Of a stretch of DNA of 64,000 nt, positions 36,151 through 48,695 are shown one piece after another. The translations under genes were made by a program, and so were the position numbers. The stretch's first letter is position 1; every line of letters starts with the position of its first letter. The DNA comes from Chamaelirium japonicum (taxonomy: Eukaryota; Streptophyta; Magnoliopsida; Liliales; Melanthiaceae): assembly GCA_947650365.1 (NCBI GenBank), contig OX393551.1:89440697-89504696 (forward strand), given 5' to 3'. The notes beneath the pieces are model-generated. The model was not told the DNA's origin and made no database searches. It saw nothing but the letters and a program-made list of their open reading frames with translations.

Positions 36151-37850
36151 TCAAGGATAAAACATTTTGAGATGTCTAGCATTCCAAGCTCATGGTAGCC
36201 TATCCTTCTGGTGAAATCAGTCGATAGGATCCTTTACCTTCTAATGATTCGATGATATAGGGTCCTTCCCAGTTGGGGGCTAGTTTTCCACTGCTGTGTT
36301 CTTTTGTGTTGTAGAAGACTGCCTTAAGGACCAGGCTGCCAATTGGGAACTGTCTCTTCTTGATCTTCTGATCGTAGGCTTGTTTGATCCTTTGTTGATA
36401 TTTGGCAACACGAACGGTTGCTAGATCTTATAATTCTTCAGAGAGATCAAGGTCATTGACTCGAAGTTCTTCATTAACCCCCTCTTCGATCGCTCTAGTC
36501 TTCAAAGTATTTGAGATGGTCTCTGTTGGGAGGACTGCCTCTGACCTGTATGTTAGGCAAAAGGGTGAAAACCCAGTCGATCTTCTTGGAGTGGGTCGAT
36601 AGCCCCACAAGACTTCTGGTAGGACTTGCTCCTATAATCCCTTCTTATCATCGAGTTTTTTCTTGAGGAGACCATGGATAGCTCTATTTGAGGCTTCAGC
36701 TTGGCCATTGCACTGAGGGTATCTTGGAGTTGAGTAGAAAAGTTTGATCCCATTGTTTAGACAAAGCTCCCGGAACTTGTCAAAGTCGAATTGAGCTCCA
36801 TTGTCAGCAATCAGGACTTGTGGCATGCCAAATCTTGAGAAGATGTTATGTCTGATGAACTTGATAAATTCATTGTTAGTCTTTCGAAAGAGTGGCACTG
36901 CTTCAACCCACTTAGTGAAGTAATCTGTGGCTAGCAATAGGTACTTCTTCTTGCTTGGCGTTCGTGGCAAAGGACCTAAGAAGTCCAACCCCCATTGATG
37001 GAAGGGCCATGGACTTGTTAGTTGATGGAGCTCATCTGCTGGAAGATGGATGGCTTGAGCGTGTCGCTGGCAAGGCTCGTATCTTTGAACCACTTGATGA
37101 GCGTCTCTTCCCATTGTTGGCCAGTAGTAACCTTGCAGCTTCGTCTTGGCTTCAAGAGATCTTCCTCCCGAATAGTTCTCGCAGGCCCCGGAATGGATGT
37201 CGACTAAGATTGCCTTTGCTTGTAAAGGACTAATGCATTTGAGTAACATCCCGTTGTGCGATCTGAAATATAGATCTTCTCCTTGGAGGATATAACATGG
37301 GAGTTTCCTTTGAAGTCTTCTCACTTGAATTGGATCTTCTGGCATCCTTCCTTGCTTGAAGAAGTCGAAGATTGGCCGTCTCCAATCTTCGAGTTCATTC
37401 GTTGTGGCGTGATCGGAGGCTGACTGTTCTCCACCCCCGGATCTTTCTGTAGTGATGATGACCAGTTTCTCGAGGGTAGTCTTGGGTGATTCCTGATAGT
37501 CGATTTGTATTCGTCTCTCTCCGAGTGCGTCTCCAAGAACCGAGCCAGCGTTAGCCAAGGCATCTGCCTCTCGATTTTCTGCTCTCGGGACTTGGATGAA
37601 CTCAGTGCTAACAAATTGTTGTTGAAGACGTCGCACTAGGGCCAAGTAATGTTGTATTCTCTCTTCTTGTGCTGTGTACTCCCTGTTGATCTTTCTTATG
37701 ATTAGTTGGGAGTCGATGTAGATGGTGAGTCGATCTACCCCCAGAGATTCAGCCATTTCGAGTCCAGAGATAAGTGCTTCGTATTCGGCTTCGTTGTTAG
37801 TGGCGTTGAATCTAAGGAGAATGGCCTTCTGAAGATGGTAGGAGCCTCAA
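36151..37850 (-). pseudogene. G2 pol remnant: second RNase H and integrase
   Basis: Reading down from 37850: an RNase H with NEAEYEALISGLEMAESLG and DSQLIIRKIN, the extra RNase H typical of Tat-lineage elements. Next come a zinc-binding segment (about 37080-37200), the integrase core with GLDFLGPLP, DNGAQFDFDKF and [15 protein letters not shown] (the Asp-Asp-Glu triad), and the C-terminal part ending in a stop at 36151. The frame is open from 37756 to 36632 (374 residues). It is then broken by a stop where tryptophan is expected, another near 36428, and a shift near the end. Confidence 0.9.
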
Positions 37851-38907
37851 GACTGGCGAGATGGTAGGAGCCTCAATGCTTGGATTGGTCTTTGTAGCCA
37901 TATCGAGTGGAGGTTCCTCTTCATTTTTTGAAGGTTGTGGTACCAATCGAGAGACGGCTCGTCAAGGCTCCCAGCGAAGGTGCGGCATAGTACGTTGTTC
38001 TCTTCTTCGTGTAGGGTCAGAGCTTGCTTGAACGCCAGTATGTAGAGAGTAGGATCTCCTTTGAGACAATTGAATTTGGGGAGAGTGGGAGTTCTCCATC
38101 CCCTTGGAAATATTGATTGAAACAGGCTCCGATGGAGAGGTCCGGCAGAGGAGTATCCTTCCCTATGACCATGCCCTCGACCTGGATGTAGATCGAGAGG
38201 CAAGATTGCGAGGTCTTGACCAGGCCTTTGAGCTTCAGCCGGATGAAGTCGATGACAAAGATCCATTCCGGCTTCATGTTGAAGTGGGAGGGATGGAGAA
38301 GCTCTACTTTTGGAGGGTGCCCCTTTCATCTGGTGCCTTCTTTGTAAGTCGGGCTTCGACTGTGTCCGCCTGCCATAGTTATGGCCCGAGGACGACTGAG
38401 AGGATTCATCGTCTATACAATCCCAGACACTCTGCTTTCATGGAGCAGTAGAGGGGGTTGGATCGCGACGGATCCTCTCAAGGGCAGCGGTGCCCATTGA
38501 TCTCCGTGGCTCGGAGTGAATTGAGTGTTGTGGCAGATCGACTCTCTCGTTAGATGAGGGGATGGGAATAGCAATCCCGGCTTCAGAGGCTGCTTTCTTG
38601 AGGGTGTCCCTTTCAGCTGTGAGGGTGGCATTCTGTTTAGCCAATTGCAGCAGTTGAAAGTCGACTGCCGAGATTTGATAAGTGGATGGAGGATCTTCAG
38701 CTGGGACGGGGGCAGTTTGCCCTATTGACTGTCGTGGAGGTGGGGTGATCGGTCGATCGACCGATCTTTCGCTCCCTGAGCGAACCCCCATTTCGGAACA
38801 GCAAGGGGCTGCCCGAAGTTGAGCCGTTGACTCATCGAACGAGTCTCCGGACGAGCTTGATGCGTGTTACTTCCCTCTGGATGATCTTGATGCTTCATCA
38901 TCGCCAT
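37851..38907 (-). pseudogene. G2 gag, truncated by internal deletion
   Basis: It starts at 38907 (MAMMKHQDHPEGSN) and shows the gag domain at 38100-37960 (LPKFNCLKGDPTLYILAFKQ, then DWYHNL). After that, gag sequence ends and RNase H begins at about 37850. The zinc-knuckle segment, protease and reverse transcriptase, some 2.5-3 kb in G1, are missing. A 17-bp direct repeat, AGATGGTAGGAGCCTCA, lies at the junction (near 37832 and 37860). Frameshifts occur near 38330 and 38720. Confidence 0.82.
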
Positions 38908-39057
38908 TTAGAAAAAGCGAAGGATTCAACAAGATTGCCGACGTCCTAACGGTTGTCTGCTCATCCGAAGGGGCTGGGAAGTTTGGCTATCTAGATCGGT
39001 TGTCTGCTCAACCGATTTGATGTTTGTTGCAGAACGAACTTGGCTTCTCGCTCAGAT

Positions 39058-39076
39058 CCCACAGACGGCGCCAAAC
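39058..39076 (-). promoter_or_regulatory. G2 primer-binding site
   Basis: On the minus strand this reads GTTTGGCGCCGTCTGTGGG directly after the 5' LTR, the same site as in G1 with a GCGCC core in place of GCACC. Confidence 0.82.
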
Positions 39077-39906
39077 TATGGGGGGAAAATCTTCGTGCCA
39101 ATCCGAAGACTTCACCTCATCAGTCAGTTGATGTTGAGTCGAAGATCGTTGGTCGATCTGTTGGTTGGGAGGTAGGTTTGAAAGTTGGTGTCTTAGTGAC
39201 TTTGAGTTACCTCTTATGATATGCAAACAGAGAGCGTGTTGACACAAGATGTGATCTTGGAGTTCAGCCGAAGCCTACATCTTCGTGCTATAGGGAGCAA
39301 CCCGAATTCATTAACACTTTGCTCAAAGTGACCTCGACAGGCCGAGTGTCACTGATCTCTTTGAGTTTATCCAAGACAAGAAGAAGATCGAGGTGAGTTA
39401 GAGGATTGAAAGCTGGAATTCCAGAGCTCTGGTTTCTGGATTTTGGAACCGATCCTTTTACATTTGAAGGCTCTGCTATTTATAGGATTTCTTGGGAGGA
39501 AATCTGGGGTAAATGGCGGTTTCTGCTGTCGTATCCGGGGGATTCCACAGGCAGGGCTGGTGGGTCCCGCCGTTATCTCTGGGAATTCCACAGGCAGGGC
39601 TAGTGGGTCCCGCCGTTGTCTCAGTGGGCTCACCAGGCAGGGCTGGTGGGTCCCGCGATAGTCTCTGTGGGCCCACCAGGCAGGACTGGTGGGTCCCGTG
39701 GTAGTCTCTGTGGGCCCACTAGGCAGGGCCGGTGGGTCTCGTGGTAGTCTCTGTGGGCCCACCAGGTAGGGCTGGTGGGTCCCGTGGTAGTCTCTGTGGG
39801 CCCACCAGGTAGGGCCGGTGGGTCTCGTGGTAGTCTCTGTGGGCCCAGTAGGCAGGGCTGGCGGGTCCCGCGGTCTGTAGGCCTCTTGCCAAAATTTGCA
39901 CCCACA
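39077..39906 (-). repeat. G2 5' LTR
   Basis: It has exactly the length of the other G2 LTR (830 bp), from TATGGGGGGAAAATC to TTTGCACCCACA, with about eight 42-43-bp units at 39548-39870. Differences from the 3' LTR are mostly C/T or G/A. Confidence 0.9.
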
Positions 39907-40968
39907 GCACAATCAAATCCTGACCGGGAAAGAAGTCGATTGGCAAGTTCGACGCATCTTCAATATTTGTTCTGCAGCATACAAGGAAGATACCTGGATC
40001 GAGAAACCTATCAAGGGCTTGTCATGGCCATCAAGCATTTTCAATGACTCCGATCTCCAAGGAGTGCATACTCCACACCGGGATCCCCTTGTCCTGCGGC
40101 TCATCATCGATGTGAGTACCGTTAACCGAATCCTCATCGACACCGGTAGCTCGATCGATTTTATGTTCTCAAATTGCTTCAAGCGTCTGGGATATAAGTA
40201 CTGAAGCGTGGACATCGTCCCCACGGTCATTACCGACTTCAACGGTGAGCAGAGCATGACCATGGGTGAATCTCGGTTTATCCTGGACCTCAGCAGAAAG
40301 ACTCGAGTCTCTGTGCGATTCGCTGTTGTTGAAGGTACTTTCAATTACAATATCATCCTCGGGCGACCTTTCCTTCACTAGATCAATACTATATCCTCCT
40401 CATACTGTCAACTTCTCAAATTCACAATAGGGGAAGGCATTATCTGCATCCGAGGTGATCAACAAGCTGGACGGATCTTGTGAAGCCACCGCAACAAAGA
40501 CAGATCATCAGGTAGATCTCGCTCCGCGAAAGCGTACAAGAGAAGAAGCTGGTCATTCCTCGAGCTAGCAACCAAAGAAGCCCCTACTGGCAGAACATCT
40601 GGCTGACAAGTGGGAGTTTTCCCCTTCAATCGAAGAGATCACTCAAGTAAATATTGGCAGTGGTGATCTACTTCGAGAGACAATCATTGGAACCAGTCTC
40701 AGCGACGCAGAAGCGCGAGACATGGTATCCTTCCTCTAGTCCAACATCGATATCTTCGCTTGGTGTTTAGAAGATATGCCCGGGATCAATCCGGATGACG
40801 CATGCCATCGGCTCGCCATCAAAGATGGAGCAAAACTTGTCAAACAAAAGCTCTGGACGATTCGCCTAGAGCACTCGACGGCTATTCAAGAGGAGATCAC
40901 CAAGTTGCTCACGGCAGGCTTCATCCGTGAAGTAGAGTATCCAATATGGATCTCCAACATCATCGCGG
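39907..40968 (+). pseudogene. G1 pol, first part: protease and start of reverse transcriptase
   Basis: It continues G1 after G2. The aspartic protease motif ILIDTGSSIDFMF is near 40129-40167, and ILGRPFLH near 40356-40379. The N-terminal part of reverse transcriptase (PGINPDDACHRL, then GFIREVEYPIWISNIIAV) reaches 40968, where C1 is inserted. Several stops interrupt the frame (for example 40202-40204 and 40379-40381). The sequence resumes at 51024. Confidence 0.88.
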
Positions 40969-43295
40969 TGTTGGAAATAAATCCATGGTAGAGGCCCGCA
41001 GCGAAAGCAAAGTGAAGGTCCGAGGACCGTGAGCAGTGTGCGTTACATATCAAAATTTTCATCGAAACGATCTACATATGTGTATATGAAACTAGCATGG
41101 CAACTACGCGAACCCCTAACGACGATCTAACGCAAAAGAACAATCTAGCATGTATGCATGTTCTAATTATGTTAGATCTACTTGTTAGAGATCATACCTG
41201 CGTGCGGAATCATTCACCGCGACAAATTTTTTCTTTGTCGATGGAGACGGGCTACGGATCTGCTCGACATAGCTTTGGTGCAACGGACATAACTTTCTGC
41301 TCCGAACTCCGATTGGGCTGACATTTGGACTACAAGTATCCAACTTCGAGACGCAACTTTTGAAACAATTTTCACATCGTTTGGACTTCTATAGCTCCCG
41401 GAATCACAGAAACAACACTGATTTTCTGTGCAGATTCTGGACAGCAAAAGGTTACGGGAGACGCCTTCTAGTTCACCCGATCTCACACGATGCACGACAC
41501 CTCGTCGATGGATCTCTGAGTGCCTCCATACGACGAGCCTTCTCCTTCTACGAAACACCATGCGAGGAAGACGAGTCGCCATCCAATGGCGCAAGCGAGG
41601 GAAAGAGAGACAAGGGAGGAGATGCGAAGAGAGAAGAGGGGGCACCTAGGGCTTCCCCATGGCTTGGGCCGGCCCTAGGCTTGCATGGGCTCATTAATTT
41701 CGTCCCCCCCTCTCTCCCTATGCCTTATATAGGGCCGGCCTTATCCTTACGGATAAGCCTAGCGGATAGGATTGACTGATTCAAACCTCTCCCTATATAT
41801 CTCTTTTTTTATCTCTATCTTTTCCTTGTTTTCGAAAACGGTCAAACCAGCCCATTTTCTGCGCCTCATGACCGGCCATTTCATCGGAGGCAACAACCTC
41901 CTGAAACTAACAGGGCCGGCCTTGACCAGTCTCTCAACACTTAGGGCCGGCCCCCTTAGTGCATAGTGACACATGGTATGACCAAAACGCCCTTATGTCA
42001 ATAGTTGGCCGTTCCTCGTGTACGAGACTTTGCAAGGCACACATAAGTGAAGTGCACCAGTGATTTCACTATTCTCTGAGGTTTCCGTAGGGTGCCCCTA
42101 ATGAAGTCAACTAGTCAACTCGCAACATGTCCCGGTGCATCGCACCCATGTGGCAAAGTCCACTTATGACAAGGAATTGCTACATGCGTCTCTGCACTAA
42201 CCTAGGGTTTCCCCTTAGTGCACACACGTAGCTACGCATCTACCGTGTACTAGTGCGAAGCACTCACGGAGCGTATGCTTAGATTTCTCGCTTCCTCTAA
42301 CTACGTTCTGTTTTTCGAGGAGATGGTATAAGAACCGTACATAATGTCGATAATGTGGAACCTTCAGGGACCAGGGTTCATGGCTTCCAACTCAGACTCG
42401 ATCGACACACTACCCGAGTGTACCATCGATCCTCTGAGTCCAAGTTAACCTGCGTAGCCACCCAGAGTGCGACGCAGGTTGCACTCCAATTCCCCCGGAC
42501 TTACTATGTTCTCCCTCATACCCCTGCTCTCCACTTAGTATGGTAAACTCGCTATCCCTCCACTGGTGCTATGACGCACCTCGAGCGGTGGAGAATACCG
42601 TCAGACTCGAGTGCTCATATGACTCGATTCCTTCCAGGTTGACCATGTACATCGTACCTCCGATAACTCTGCCGAGTAACCGGATCCGTCACCAGTCGAA
42701 CTGATGACCACCTGGCCAGGGTTTAATACGACGTAGGTCAGACCAAGGAACGCACCTCCCGTTAGGGGTGTGGATAGCCTGCAGGAGTGACATGCTGATG
42801 CAACGCCAGCCGGGTAACCCAGTACACCGTGGTTTTGGATCACTGCATCCGGATCCTCACACATTGGTACGCCAAAGCACCACACAACTGGTTAGTCCAC
42901 CAGACATGGTTCCTTAGGGTTTAGGACCGTTTTACCCTAAGTAGAAACATGGTTTAGTGCACCGATGTCTGCTCATCGATCTGTGCACCATGTTGGTTCT
43001 GTTCGGCCAAAGACACTGTGCCTGGTAATGACCGTGGTGGAGACACCCACGCTCTGTCATCCCAACAGCTTAACCTGATAGGGCGACCAACCCTAATCAG
43101 AGCTGCGAACGTATTTAGGTTACATGGGACCAGTCCCTTGAGTCTCCCACTCAAGTGGATTACCATGTAGCCATGGCTCTCTGTTCTGTAATCAGAACAC
43201 GTACTAAGGTACGTACCAATATGCATTCCTATACTATCAACCATACATAGCTAAACTATAGGTTTTACGAGCTGTAGACCTCACCAATTCTTACA
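40969..43295 (-). repeat. C1 3' LTR
   Basis: It runs from TGTTGGAAATAAATCC to CAATTCTTACA. The TATA box on the minus strand (TATATAAGG) is near 41725-41732. GGCCGGCC boxes lie near 41664, 41730, 41908 and 41943. The polypurine tract AGTGGGAGAT is adjacent at 43296-43305 (minus strand). Confidence 0.95.
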
Positions 43296-46200
43296 ATCTC
43301 CCACTAGGTCTAACGAGGAATAACGGTGTTGAGCTCTGTAGCTTCTACAAACTGCCCAAAAGCCTTTGCACGAATTCCCTAAAGGAATTGACAACATTGT
43401 CTGTAGTTTCCACCTCAGTACCGCTACTTGCATTTCCTCCTATAACTGTTAGATCAAGTGGAGTTTGTACTTGATGGGTTTCCCCTCACGGCGGTGCCTA
43501 GTCTCCTTGGACCTTGCTTACCGCTCTTCTGTTGTAATAACAGATAACTGAGCCTCTGGTACGCGTCCCAAGTTCTCTAAGAACTTCCTAAGCCTTATCA
43601 CCTGATATACTACTTCGCACGCAACAACGTGCTAAGCCTCTATGGTAGAGTCTGTGATGCACTCTTGCTTCACACTCTACCAACTACCGCTTCTAATCCC
43701 AAGATAAAAAAAATCCCTGAAATCGATTCTCTGGAACACACATCTGACACCAAAGTCAGACCTTGTGCGTCCAATCGATATCAGGACCTATGAAGTGCAA
43801 GCTAACTCATAATCCTTACTTAATGAGGATTCCTGAGTATATCCTTCACATCGGTCCAGTGATTTGGACCCGGGTTCGACTGAAACCGACCCATGTATCC
43901 TGCTGCGCAATAGATATCTAGCCTCGTAAAACGAATCTGGCTAGAATCTTATCTTCATGCGTAGCCTGTGACAGCAAGAGAACCTTGCTCTGGTTATCTC
44001 GAGTTACCTTGATTCCCAGAGCATAACTCACCTCACTAGGGTCTTTCACATCGAATTGTGATGACTACAAACCTTTACCGTAAACAATATTCTTACATCA
44101 TTTTCAATCAGTAGAATATTATTAACGTAAAATACTAAGTACACCCATGTAGCTATTTCACTTTTTATGTACCAACTTGGTTTATTCTTATTCTGATCAA
44201 ATCCGTGTGAGCGGATTCCCTTGATCAAAATAGACATTCCATCCTGGATGCTTGCATCAGTCCATAAATGGACCGTTGCAACTTGCATTCCATATCTTCC
44301 TAACCTACTGACACAAAGCCTGAGGCTACATCATCCATATGTCCTTTTTTAAATTCCCGTTAGGGAATAACTGTCTTGACATCCATCAACCAGATCTCCC
44401 AACTATAATGGGCTGTGATGGATTAAGAGGATCCGTTATAGACTTAGGCATAGCTACCAGTGAGATGGTTTTGACATAGTCAATCCCTTCTCCTTTGGTA
44501 ACTAATCTAGCTACTTAAGTCTTAACCGGGTGCTCTTCTTATACACCTCCTACACCCTGAAGGGTAATAGTGCTATAAGTGTCAAGACTGTTCCAAGGGA
44601 CATTGATGCAAGCTTGCCTTCATGGTCTTTTGTCAGTCAGAGCTGTCGGAAGCTCCCACTACTTCTTCGTAGCTCTAGGGATCATTCTCCTGAAACTCTG
44701 GATTAACTATCAAAGTTTCTTCATAGTATCTTTCAGGAGCTCTGATGGTCCCACAACGACAAGGTGTGGTGGTACAAAGGAAGCTCCCAATACTTCTTCG
44801 TAGCTCTAGGGATCATCCTCCTGAAATTCTGGATTAACTATCGAAGTTTCTCCATAGTATCTTTCAGGAGCTCTGATGGTCCCACAATGACGAAGTGGTG
44901 GTGGTACAAAAGTGTATTGTTTCTACAGTGTCTGGTATACTAGTTTCTTGTATCATCTACTCCCACTACGTTTTCAGATGCGCACTCTCTACCAGTACCC
45001 AGTAGTTCACCCAGAACTACCTTACCGGTAAACTTATGGTCTATAATATAATCCTGGTCTAGGTAGATGGTATTCGTAGAAACGATTACCTTCCAAACCT
45101 CAAGATCATAGAACAGTCCACCTTATGCCTCCTAAGGGTAACCTACAAATAGATATACCTGGAACTATATCTCCATCTCATCCTTCTTGTCCTTTTGCAC
45201 AAGTGCAGGACAACCCTATATCTCGAGACTCTATAGTGTCAGCTTTCGCTTAGACCATAGCTCTCTATAGGTCTGAGGCACTGATCTAGATGAGAGAGAG
45301 TTTCAGATATAAGCTACTATTTTAAGGTACAACCCCGGCCACCAAAGGGTGGGTAGTATATTTGGCAATATTCATCATACTACGGACCATGTCAAACATG
45401 GTCTGATTCCTTCTCTCGGAGACTTCATTCTGATGTTTCATCCTAGGAGCATTTAACTAGGAGATAATCCCATGCTCCTTCAGGATCCTATGGAACCCAT
45501 CTGATAGGTTCTCATTCCCTCGATTAAATCGAAGAGACTCCTATCGTCTGGACGCTCTTGGAACCATAGACGTCAAAATTAACTAACTCCCATACCTTCA
45601 TGGCCCTTTTAGTTATTCTGCCTTCCAAATTACACTCATAGGTTAGAAGGATCTCCGATGATTCTGTAAACAGAAACTCGGTCTTCTGTCACCTATGAAT
45701 TTATCTGAGGCAAAATATCTAAATCAGAGGGGTCACAAATGGGATAGATTCTCCGAAGGATTTAGATGAATTTAAATTAGACGCTACAGCTATCATGAAT
45801 TCTATTTCCGAATTAGGATTAAATACAAAGAGATTATTCTGATCTATTCCTCTAGTAATGAAGCTATCTATTCAGTTTAAGATACACACCAACGGTGCTG
45901 TCTAAATTTAAAAACTTCATTTACCAAGGAGGAAACAGAACTACATCTCTAAAGATTAAAATCCGTGTTTCGGAAAAACTAAGACAATCATATCTAACAG
46001 CTTCCGCAGCGGCTTATGGCATCAGTACCTATGTTAGGATTCCTTCACTATAAAGTAGCCTTCTGCTTTCCTTGAATCTCTGTAGACCCAAAGTCTACAT
46101 TCCAAGAAGCATAAGAACTGATACTAGATAGCGACTCAACTCCTAACATCCTGAGGCCATACTCAATCTTCAAATACCCTCTATACTTGCTAAAACAGAA

Positions 46201-48695
46201 ACACTTCCGTCCTTAGCGTTACCATACTTAGGAGTCCACACTAGTTTCTGCACTAGAATAGTTTTCGATCTCTTATAAGTTACTCCCTTAGGTTCTTCTA
46301 AAGAAGACCTAGGTTAAGCACTAAAGGCTTTGCCTTTAATCTTGATCCTATCATTTGTCTCTTAGAAATTTCCTTAGAAGTTCTGCGTTTGTCATCTCTA
46401 GCTTGTTAAAGCTAAAGTCTCTGATAATGCCTTCGAGGGTTCCAGACAAGGATGCAAGATAGACGTCTTCCACCACCTCGTTATCTGGTACTATGTCTTT
46501 GGAATCTAGTTCGATCTGGAACTCAAAGTTGTGTTCCCGAACAAGCATACCCACTGACATCTCGGTACCGACAAGTATCTTGGTGGAAAGGCAATGAGTC
46601 TACCGACTCCACCTTCTAGATATCGTATGCAAGTAAAACTTTATTAGAGAAGACCCGACATATCTCTGACTCGCTTCTAAAGAGTTGTCCGCAAGTCTGC
46701 TATAATCATAGCACTTGCACATCTCCTTAGACTCTCGCTAGTCGTCATATGCCCTAGTTAGTGCCCTAGTGATATCTGGACCTGTTAGGTCTAGTACAGG
46801 GATATTTAGATTGTATGCCAATGTACGTTAACTACCCTATGCATAAGCTAAAGAAAGCGCTTCCGCTCTACGTAGTTAGAGACCCGATAACTAGTTCTCT
46901 TATGGGATAACGGATAGGGGAACTATATGGTTGAATGAAAACGAATACAAAATAACTTATTTTATGGAATTTTAAAATAAGCTAATTATATCCAAATATC
47001 AGCGCTACCCTCACAGCGAAGACACCTCTATGGATTAATTAACCATGTATGTAAGATCTCGGAATAGGCTGCACCTGTCCGAGGGGGCAGTGTGCAGGTC
47101 ATCCGCTTACACGGGTCTTTCCCTTGACCCTATCCAAATCTGCCAACTAAGGGCTTTGATGAACCATGGTTATCTTTTGGCCAGTACCACATGATCACCA
47201 TTGTCTTCGCAACGAATACCTCACGTGTACTTCGGATGCCTAACCACGAGCCTAGGCAATTACGGAACGGAAGTTCTAACGGCCCCCACGAGGGTGAGTA
47301 AAAGCCTGAACCCTTGGCGCCGTAATCGCCATATCCCGAGGGAGATCACTAAGTAGCTTGGCATGGAAAAACACAGCTCTCACCCGAGGGGGTTGTTGAG
47401 TTATGCCCTCCCACCCGAGCACGAAGTGATTGGCCGTGGAGGCCAGAGGATCTCTAAAAGTCCTCTCTTGCATCCCTTATTAAATTTGAGGGTTATTTAA
47501 TGCAAGTATGAGTGTATACTAAGGTCACGACAACCTATACACTAGACCCTGGTCATACCGTGCTCCCACTAGCGTTTCAAGCCTTTCGTGAAGCATTAAT
47601 CGATCTCGGAATATCATAGTCCCTGCCTCAAGTGGATTTCTCCACTCAAGGGTCACATTACATATCCCAAAAACATCGATGCTTCACAAACTTGGCTATC
47701 ACACTAATGCCCTGGAGCCTAACCTAAGGTCAGACTGAAAGGAAAGGTCTTCCACTACCATGGCGCCTTGCTTATAAATTTGACGAATGATGTTATAGTA
47801 GAATTCCAACTCATTCTAGGTTTCGATGCTTGCCAAATAGGCACACCCGACTAATCGGGTGTTGACCTAATGGGGGCATAACCAAATGTGAGGAATTCAT
47901 GCTATCATCAAGGGTCAATTAAATAATAGGCGTCACTAGTGGAATCCTATCCTAATAAGGTCGCTAGGACCCGAGGGGAAAGGGCATCCCTCTAACACAG
48001 ATAATCAAATTATTGCATCGGGGTTCTCTACAGAAATATAAAGAACTACTGAAAGAAACAAGCACACAACTGAATCAAGTTCAGGGTCCGACCCCTGAAC
48101 CTGACTGGCACAGCGCAGGATCTCTGTCTCCTTCGTAAGATCCTCGATCCGGTGCAAGCCTCTGTATACGATCTCCTGACGCTTTCTGCCCTTTGCCGTC
48201 ATCGTGTACGCTTCGCCGGATCGTCATCGTCCTCCAAGGTTCCGCTCATCTTCCCGGTAGTGGATCTCCACGGTAAGTCCTCCTCTTCAATCTGTAACCG
48301 AAAAAGATCTAGTATGCTTCGAGCAAGTGCTCGCTCGTACACAATTTCCTAGAAAGAAAAAGAAAACAAACCTAGCAAAAGCCTGGGAATCAAGGGTGGT
48401 AAATCTTCACCTCTTGCCCGACTATGGCTCTAAAATCTATCCACACACAGAAGAAAAAACATCCAGACAAAATCGCTAACACGGGGTCCGACCCCCGGTA
48501 GCAAGCAATCATATATCCAGAATAATTTTAGAAGCGGCGCCCTGCAAGAACGATTCATAGAACACACAAAAAAAATATATACTATGCATGATCTACTCGT
48601 AGAACCCCGATGACGGCACATACTATTCATACGCGCACATGACGGTTTCATGAAAAAACATGAAACGCACATCACTAGCGGGCTCTGATACCAAT
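43296..48695 (-). pseudogene. C1 internal region with degenerate gag-pol and leader
   Basis: Remnants in order from the 5' LTR: leader 48695 to about 46900 with primer-binding site at 48682-48694; a gag fragment at 46351-46560 (MLVREHNFEFQIELDSKD); integrase pieces near 45350-45480; reverse transcriptase at 44046-44288. The catalytic motif reads YVNN instead of YVDD. The frameshift just after it is the one seen in C2. No frame is longer than about 80 codons. The element must have been moved by proteins from elsewhere. Confidence 0.85.

Larger units (their letters stand above)
29813..39906 (-). mobile_element. Gypsy element G2 (complete, minus strand, nested in G1)
   Basis: The element is 10,094 bp with two 830-bp LTRs (29813-30642 and 39077-39906). 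The target duplication is GCACC before and GCACA after, that is four matching bases or five with one change. Order on the minus strand: 5' LTR, primer-binding site, gag, deletion, RNase H, integrase, hairpin array, antisense gene, 118-bp array, 3' LTR. It lacks protease and reverse transcriptase, so it could not have moved alone in this form. In the first 335 bp the LTRs differ at about 18 positions by eye, almost all transitions. Confidence 0.92.
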
